Position numbers and translations under genes: made by a program | Assembly (NCBI RefSeq): GCF_016086655.4 | Contig: NC_052141.2 | Span: forward strand, 12,214,001 to 12,278,000 | Direction: 5' to 3' | Origin: Lepeophtheirus salmonis | Lineage: Eukaryota > Arthropoda > Copepoda > Siphonostomatoida > Caligidae | Length of the DNA stretch: 64,000 nt | Notes under the pieces: model-generated | Database searches by the model: none | What the model was told of the DNA's origin: nothing | Seen by the model: only the letters and a program-made list of their open reading frames with translations | Shown: positions 59,390-64,000 of the stretch, piece after piece | Layout of the letters: every line of letters starts with the position of its first letter | How positions within the stretch are numbered: the stretch's first letter is position 1

Positions 59390-60078
59390 AATTAATACAA
59401 TAAATCGAGGTCTGCCTCAGCACTCTTAATCATTAATGAAACCTCCCTGGAACTGGCAATGGCGGCTTCCAAGCGGAGGCGTAAGGCCTGACACACCCTA
59501 TGCATGTAGTCCTCCGTTATTATGTCCAAGCTCTGGGTGACAGTGGCTTTGAGGGCGTCGGTGCTTGGATGATAGACACTACAGGGGTTGGAATCAAGGC
59601 TGCACAGTACCAAAAGTGTCAGGAAAGAGTTCAAAAAAACTTGTGGCCTCTCCACCCTCACAAGGCTCTTTCTACCCACTTTTTTAATAACTCTTTTGAC
59701 AGTATGGTGTGAAATTGTGAAATTTCTTGCGTGGCCCCTCATGGAATGAAGGGGATTGACCTGCCCTGTATTGTTTAACTCATCTCTGTCCTTTTTGACA
59801 GAGCCCTTCTTCCTCTCCAACGTTTCAGACTTTCTGACGGGCCAGACTGTGGTCCTGGAGACGACCAACTACTAGAAGTGCGCAAATGGAAATTCGTCGA
59901 TCACGTTCAAGTGTCCTTTTCTGGACTTGTACCTAAGCTAGAGAGGTCGGGTTGGTTTTGTTTTGTAACTATTTGTTTCTGGTTTCATATATTGAAAAAT
60001 GAATTACTTTCAATCCCTCAACCTTTATTAATTATTGAATTTGAAAGTGATCAGATTTCAATGGATCCCCCTGTATAG
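59390..60078 (-). mobile_element. Mariner-like element with internal deletion
   Basis: Minus-strand frame 59868-59392 fuses the N-terminal domain (RGHARNFTISHHTVKRVIKK, then GRKSLVRVERP) directly to the C-terminal tail (DALKATVTQSLDIITEDYMHRV, LRLRLEAAIASSREVS), skipping all three catalytic Asp. The frame is otherwise open for 158 codons. The outer N-terminal end is near 60078 (CCCTGTATAG). The tail matches the fossils at 16.5, 30.1 and 34.8 kb. Confidence 0.65.
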
Positions 60079-60793
60079 GAAGATAGACACGTCGGTCATC
60101 AATTCTACTCCGAGTCCATCAATGACTTGCACTTAATCTTCATTATTGTTACTCTTCGAGCTAAAGCATTCCTGCATATAATTCAAAGGTTTAGTGTTAT
60201 TTTGTCAAAACTCAAAAAATAAAAATGTAAATATTGTTGCCAATACGTCATCCTAATACCCTGATATTTAGTTATAATATTTAGGAATTGAAAAATATAG
60301 AATAAAGGAATTTATGACATCTATCAAGTAAAAAGGAAATTTTGATGTTGTTTCTTTAAAATTATCAATTTGAATCCAGTTACAGAATTTTTAATTATTA
60401 AGTATTATAGATGAAACAGATGTATGGGAACAATATATTAACAATCTTTCCATTACTTGCCCCAAAGTAGGATTTTTTATTTGCAAGCTTGCAGTTAATA
60501 AATATATATTCTCTCTTGGTACCGCGTATAAAGCGCATTTTTGTAGACATTTCCAATCTTTTTAACTAATGAAATCACGTTTACAACAACTATCAATAAA
60601 ACTTTCAAGACACGACTTTTTATTTACTATTCCTTAATTTTTAGTCGTTGATATATATATATATATAAAATACTGTTCAGGTCCCAACTAAAAAGGGGCT
60701 CACACGCGTTCTTTGTCTTCTTTTGTATATATCTTATGTTCAGGTTGTAACTCAAAACAATTACAATTGTTATAGGTCATATTTGATACAATT
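60079..60793. other. No gene recognised
   Basis: AT-rich, TA microsatellite at about 60650-60667. Confidence 0.4.
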
Positions 60794-61054
60794 CTAAAAA
60801 ATAGGCTGAAGAAAGGAATTATTTTTCATAATGCCCTTCTCGTAGAAGCCCTTGTCTCTATTGGAAACAAAGTCGGACAACCAATTTTCACAGGCCTCTA
60901 TTGCAGTCAATTTTGTATTTCCAAGTGCGTTGACTATAAACAGGAAAAGGTGGTAGTCACTTGGTGCCAGGTCTGAATGGTAGAGTGGATGCGTAAAGAC
61001 TCCCCATCCTAGCTTCCGGAGCTTCTTGAAATAAAAAAAGATTGTAGTATGCAT
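60794..61054 (-). mobile_element. Classical mariner (DD34D) C-terminal fragment
   Basis: Minus-strand 86-codon frame: KLGWGVFTHPLYHSDLAPSD with the third catalytic Asp in LAPSDYHLF, then NALGNTKLTAIEACENWLSD and GFYEKGI, typical of mariner tails. This is a different lineage from the LNPLDY-type elements in the rest of the window. Only the last third survives. Confidence 0.75.
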
Positions 61055-62359
61055 TCACAACTTTATAACCTCTTATCGTATACTCCGATGTGACCAAATT
61101 TGAACAAGATATATTTAGTTAAAAAAAGAAGCGGGAAATACAAAAATTACTTTTTTTCGAACCTGATATAATTATTTTCCCCTTGTTATTATCTCAGTTC
61201 AGCTCTTTCCCAAGGTGCCTTTTATTTGTTTGTTTGTTATACACAAAACTTAATTTATAATAAGAATAATGATGATGAGGCTGAAAACGAGGAGGCTGAT
61301 AATTTCAAAGGGATTATACCTAAATAAACGTGTATATAAAATGTACATGGGTTGTTTAATATTCCCAAGAGAAATTTGGTCGTGGTGGTTGTTAGCTCAA
61401 CGGTATGTGTATTTACAATCTACATTCATGTTTGTATTTATCAGGAACCTCCTTTGGTCTTCCTTATTTCTTCTTCTTCTATCAATCGTATTCTCTATTG
61501 ACTAGGGTTTATCTCTCAGGTTCCCGTTTTCCCGGGTTTTATCGTAATTTTAGACTTACATTAATTTTCTTGGTAATATTTTAATTATATATAAATATTA
61601 GAATTTTTTTTTTTTTTTCATCGTGATGGTAAACATATTCATTTTTGTTTTATAGAGTTTTTAAAAATGATACATGATAGGTGGCATCCCCGGTTTTGAA
61701 TAAACCGAATTTCAGTATTTTAATATTTTAGTAATTAGTGATTTTCATAGTTTTTTTTTGTTTCTCATGAAATCATTTTAAATTGAGAGGTTATAGAGAG
61801 AACAAAAAGATGCTACATATTATCTTTGATGGTTATATATGATTTATTTATTAAAAAAAGAATTATTGGCACTAATTTTAGTTCTTTAGTATGATTATTT
61901 GTGGAGACATTTGTCTTTGAAGAATTTTACAAATTTGAAATTATGAAATTGAATTGAAAAGAATCATGTTTTTATGCTACAAAATGAATCAATTAAGGGA
62001 TTTTTATAAATTACACACAAAAAAAAAAAAAAAAAAACACCAAAAAAACAAACAGAACAACATCTCAAGAGCAAAATATCAATTAGTTAATTTTTAGAAA
62101 TGTTTTTGTTAAAATATTTTTGGTAATATTTATTTTTATAATATACGTTAATACATAACGTATTTTTTCCGAAGACAATGACATAAGTTTTATAAGGTAA
62201 AAAATGATTTCTTTTATTTACAACGTGCATTCGTTGCTTAAGCATAAAATTTGAGCACCTGAAACAGTTGTGCATGCAGAGGACTAACGTTTGTTTGTTA
62301 TTCTAGTGGCTAGCCAGAAGTGTTAGGCATCAGTTTAAAGAAAATGGCCTGGATTTACA
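61055..62359. other. No gene recognised
   Basis: Very AT-rich with T run at about 61602 and A run at about 62019. A 78-codon frame at 61269-61505 has hydrophobic stretches but no recognisable family. Confidence 0.4.
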
Positions 62360-63010
62360 AAGTATTTATTCCCCAATCGTAGAAAAAGGAGAGTGTTCTT
62401 GATGAAATCGGCGCTGGACGAGATAATGTTGAGATTGGAACCTTCTTAAACATAGACAGGTAATTTGTTGAGAGAGCCATGAATCGATTTGATGGTCACA
62501 ATGTCCACCAATTTTTTTCTGTTGATTGGAGCCATAAGGAAAGAAGGTCACATGATTCCACCATATTTTATTCCCAGTGGCCTCAAAGTCATGCCACCTT
62601 TTTTTTTTGTATGTATGTCGAGGGGTTAGCATTAGGAATGTAGAGGGGACAAACGTCTCAAAAAATAATTAAAAAGAGCTCAAAAGAATCTTGCAACGGA
62701 GTAGATGGGTTTCTTTCATTGATGGAACCAAAAGTGGTCTGTCTCTCCACCCTCATGAAGCTCTGTCCACCCACTTTTTTGTTAGCTCTCTGGACAATCT
62801 CGTGTGAAACCCTGAGATTTCTTGCATAGACCTTAATGTACTTGAGGGGATTGTCCAAAGATGTTTTCTTTAACTCCTCCGGATCTATTTTAGCGTTTTG
62901 AAGAGAGTTTTCTTCTTTGGGACTTGCTGATGGCTTAGACGGACATCCTGAGACACCCATCTGCTGGGAGTGCACAAATGAAAATTGGTTTTCTATTCCC
63001 ACGTAGTTGC
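62360..63010 (-). mobile_element. Mariner-like element remnant
   Basis: The minus-strand frame from about 62960 reads KPSASPKEENSL, then NPLKYIKVYARNLRVSHEIV, then KKVGGQSFMRVERQTTFG, the second HTH and linker of the same lineage as the 59.4- and 58.0-kb elements. The catalytic core is missing; 62366-62632 may hold scrambled downstream sequence. Confidence 0.55.
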
Positions 63011-63600
63011 CAATAGTATTTAATTCCTGAGTATTGAACATCCTTTTCTAAATAGATTTAATTTAAATATTCAAAGCCTGATCAAACATTTGCGACTGCT
63101 CATAAAAGACAGAAAGTAACCTTGAGGATTTGTTGTGGAGTTAAACTCTAAGTCCTTGTCAGACTCAGAGTGGTATTGGAGATTCACATCGGAGTAATTC
63201 CTACCAATGAGCTTGTATATTTCCCCCCTTCTCTCTTGCTACTGCTGATTGCAGCTGATCTCCTTCAAAACATTCCTTAAATTGTCAGGGCTACAATGTT
63301 GATTTTTCTTTTTTTTCGCCAGGGCAATTTTCTGAGCACGTGTTTCTGTTCCTCCTTATTTAAAAAAAAATTACGTATCAGGCTGGAAGGATCACTATAG
63401 TTTATATTTAGGTATGCTGCTAATCTGTAGAATTTTGTCCATGTTTAAAAAAAAAAGAAAACCAAAAAACAACATGATAATCCTACAACTTTGGAGACTG
63501 CTTTAGAGCAGAGCAGTTTAGCTATCAGAAAGTTTAATTCGATCAACTACAAGCTATTACATATACATATTAATATACAACTATTAAACGCCATGGCAGT
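63010..63600. repeat. Dispersed repeat fragments in both orientations
   Basis: 63010-63330 reads inverted (TATTTAATTCCTGAGTATTG, CAGACTCAGAGTGGTATTGG, GGAGTAATTCCTACCAATG, GATTGCAGCTGATCTC). 63450-63560 reads forward (AACATGATAATCCTACAAC, GAGCAGTTTAGCTATCA, CGATCAACTACAAGC). Together they form another fold-back arrangement like 6000-6550. Confidence 0.5.
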
Positions 63601-64000
63601 GCCCCAGTTTATTTTCGGTTAATACTTTAACATACCAGCAAGCAATATTTTTTGAATATTTGGTAATCTCTGTCAGCAGATATGTCTTTTCTTATAGCTA
63701 CCATAAGGGATTATGTCATTCTATCAGCCATAGTTTGGTCGCTCACTGCAATTTAGATAATTTTTCTATACCTAATCATGTATTTGAAGGACACCATTCT
63801 TAAAAGTTCAACCATGGTTAGTTAGGTGTATGTGCCTTAATATAACTTGGATTTCAAACAATGAGATAGAAAGTCAATGGACTGTTTGTCAATCCCTAGA
63901 TCCATTGGACGACTAAAAATCAATGGATCCTATAGAATCCATAAAATAATGGAGCACACACAAAGCTATTGCTTATTGGGGAGCTTGTAACTAATTAGAA
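63601..64000. other. Window end, no gene recognised
   Basis: AT-rich; contains TTTGTCAATCCCTAGATCC similar to the short dispersed repeat at 19.4 and 46.7 kb. Confidence 0.35.

Noticed and set aside
61269..61505. 78-codon hydrophobic frame
   Set aside because: No family resemblance, unsupported start, very AT-rich surroundings.
1..64000. CRISPR arrays, operons, ribosome binding sites, prophage
   Set aside because: Sequence is animal nuclear DNA with spliced genes; no prokaryotic signal seen.

Overview
This is an AT-rich animal nuclear sequence with spliced genes and heavy Tc1/mariner content. Several mariner-type transposase fossils, a P-element relic, a lola-like BTB gene and a lectin/LDLa-decorated Cys-loop receptor point to an arthropod. 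A caligid copepod (salmon-louse type) is my best guess; that is inference, not proof.

Layout. 0-5 kb is a compact gene block: the intron-free body of DNA polymerase alpha subunit B (POLA2), a three-exon DUF268 protein with a signal peptide, and a UCP4-like mitochondrial carrier convergent with it (31 bp between stops) that carries a one-base frameshift. 5.7-24.0 kb is a large imperfect inverted duplication (left arm 5723-12098, right arm 16560-24007). Each arm holds one copy of the same intronless serpin. The right copy is intact (389 aa, predicted P1-P1' Arg-Cys); the left copy is broken by a 2-bp deletion. The 4.5-kb spacer holds a decayed P-element transposase, a BTB gene interrupted by an in-frame stop, and a dispersed repeat containing a dead mariner. 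A third copy of that repeat lies at 34.4-35.5 kb.

25.7-28.5 kb, minus strand, holds the most interesting gene: a predicted 867-residue receptor with signal peptide, pentraxin/LamG-like domain, C-type-lectin-like domain, LDLa module and a full Cys-loop ligand-gated ion channel, split by four introns of only 44-53 nt. A further unidentified gene has three 3' exons at 44.0-45.6 kb on the minus strand.

The rest (29-64 kb) is mostly transposon graveyard: a nearly intact DD37D (maT-type) element at 37.6-38.8 kb with TIRs and TA target sites, a complete but frameshifted mariner-like element at 58.0-59.3 kb, internally deleted derivatives (for example 55.2-55.7 kb), many single-domain fossils, a tRNA-derived SINE at 37.1-37.3 kb, and a dispersed non-autonomous repeat family with about ten copies. 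No CRISPR, rRNA or convincing standalone tRNA or ncRNA gene was seen. Apart from clustering, nothing suggests the genes work together.
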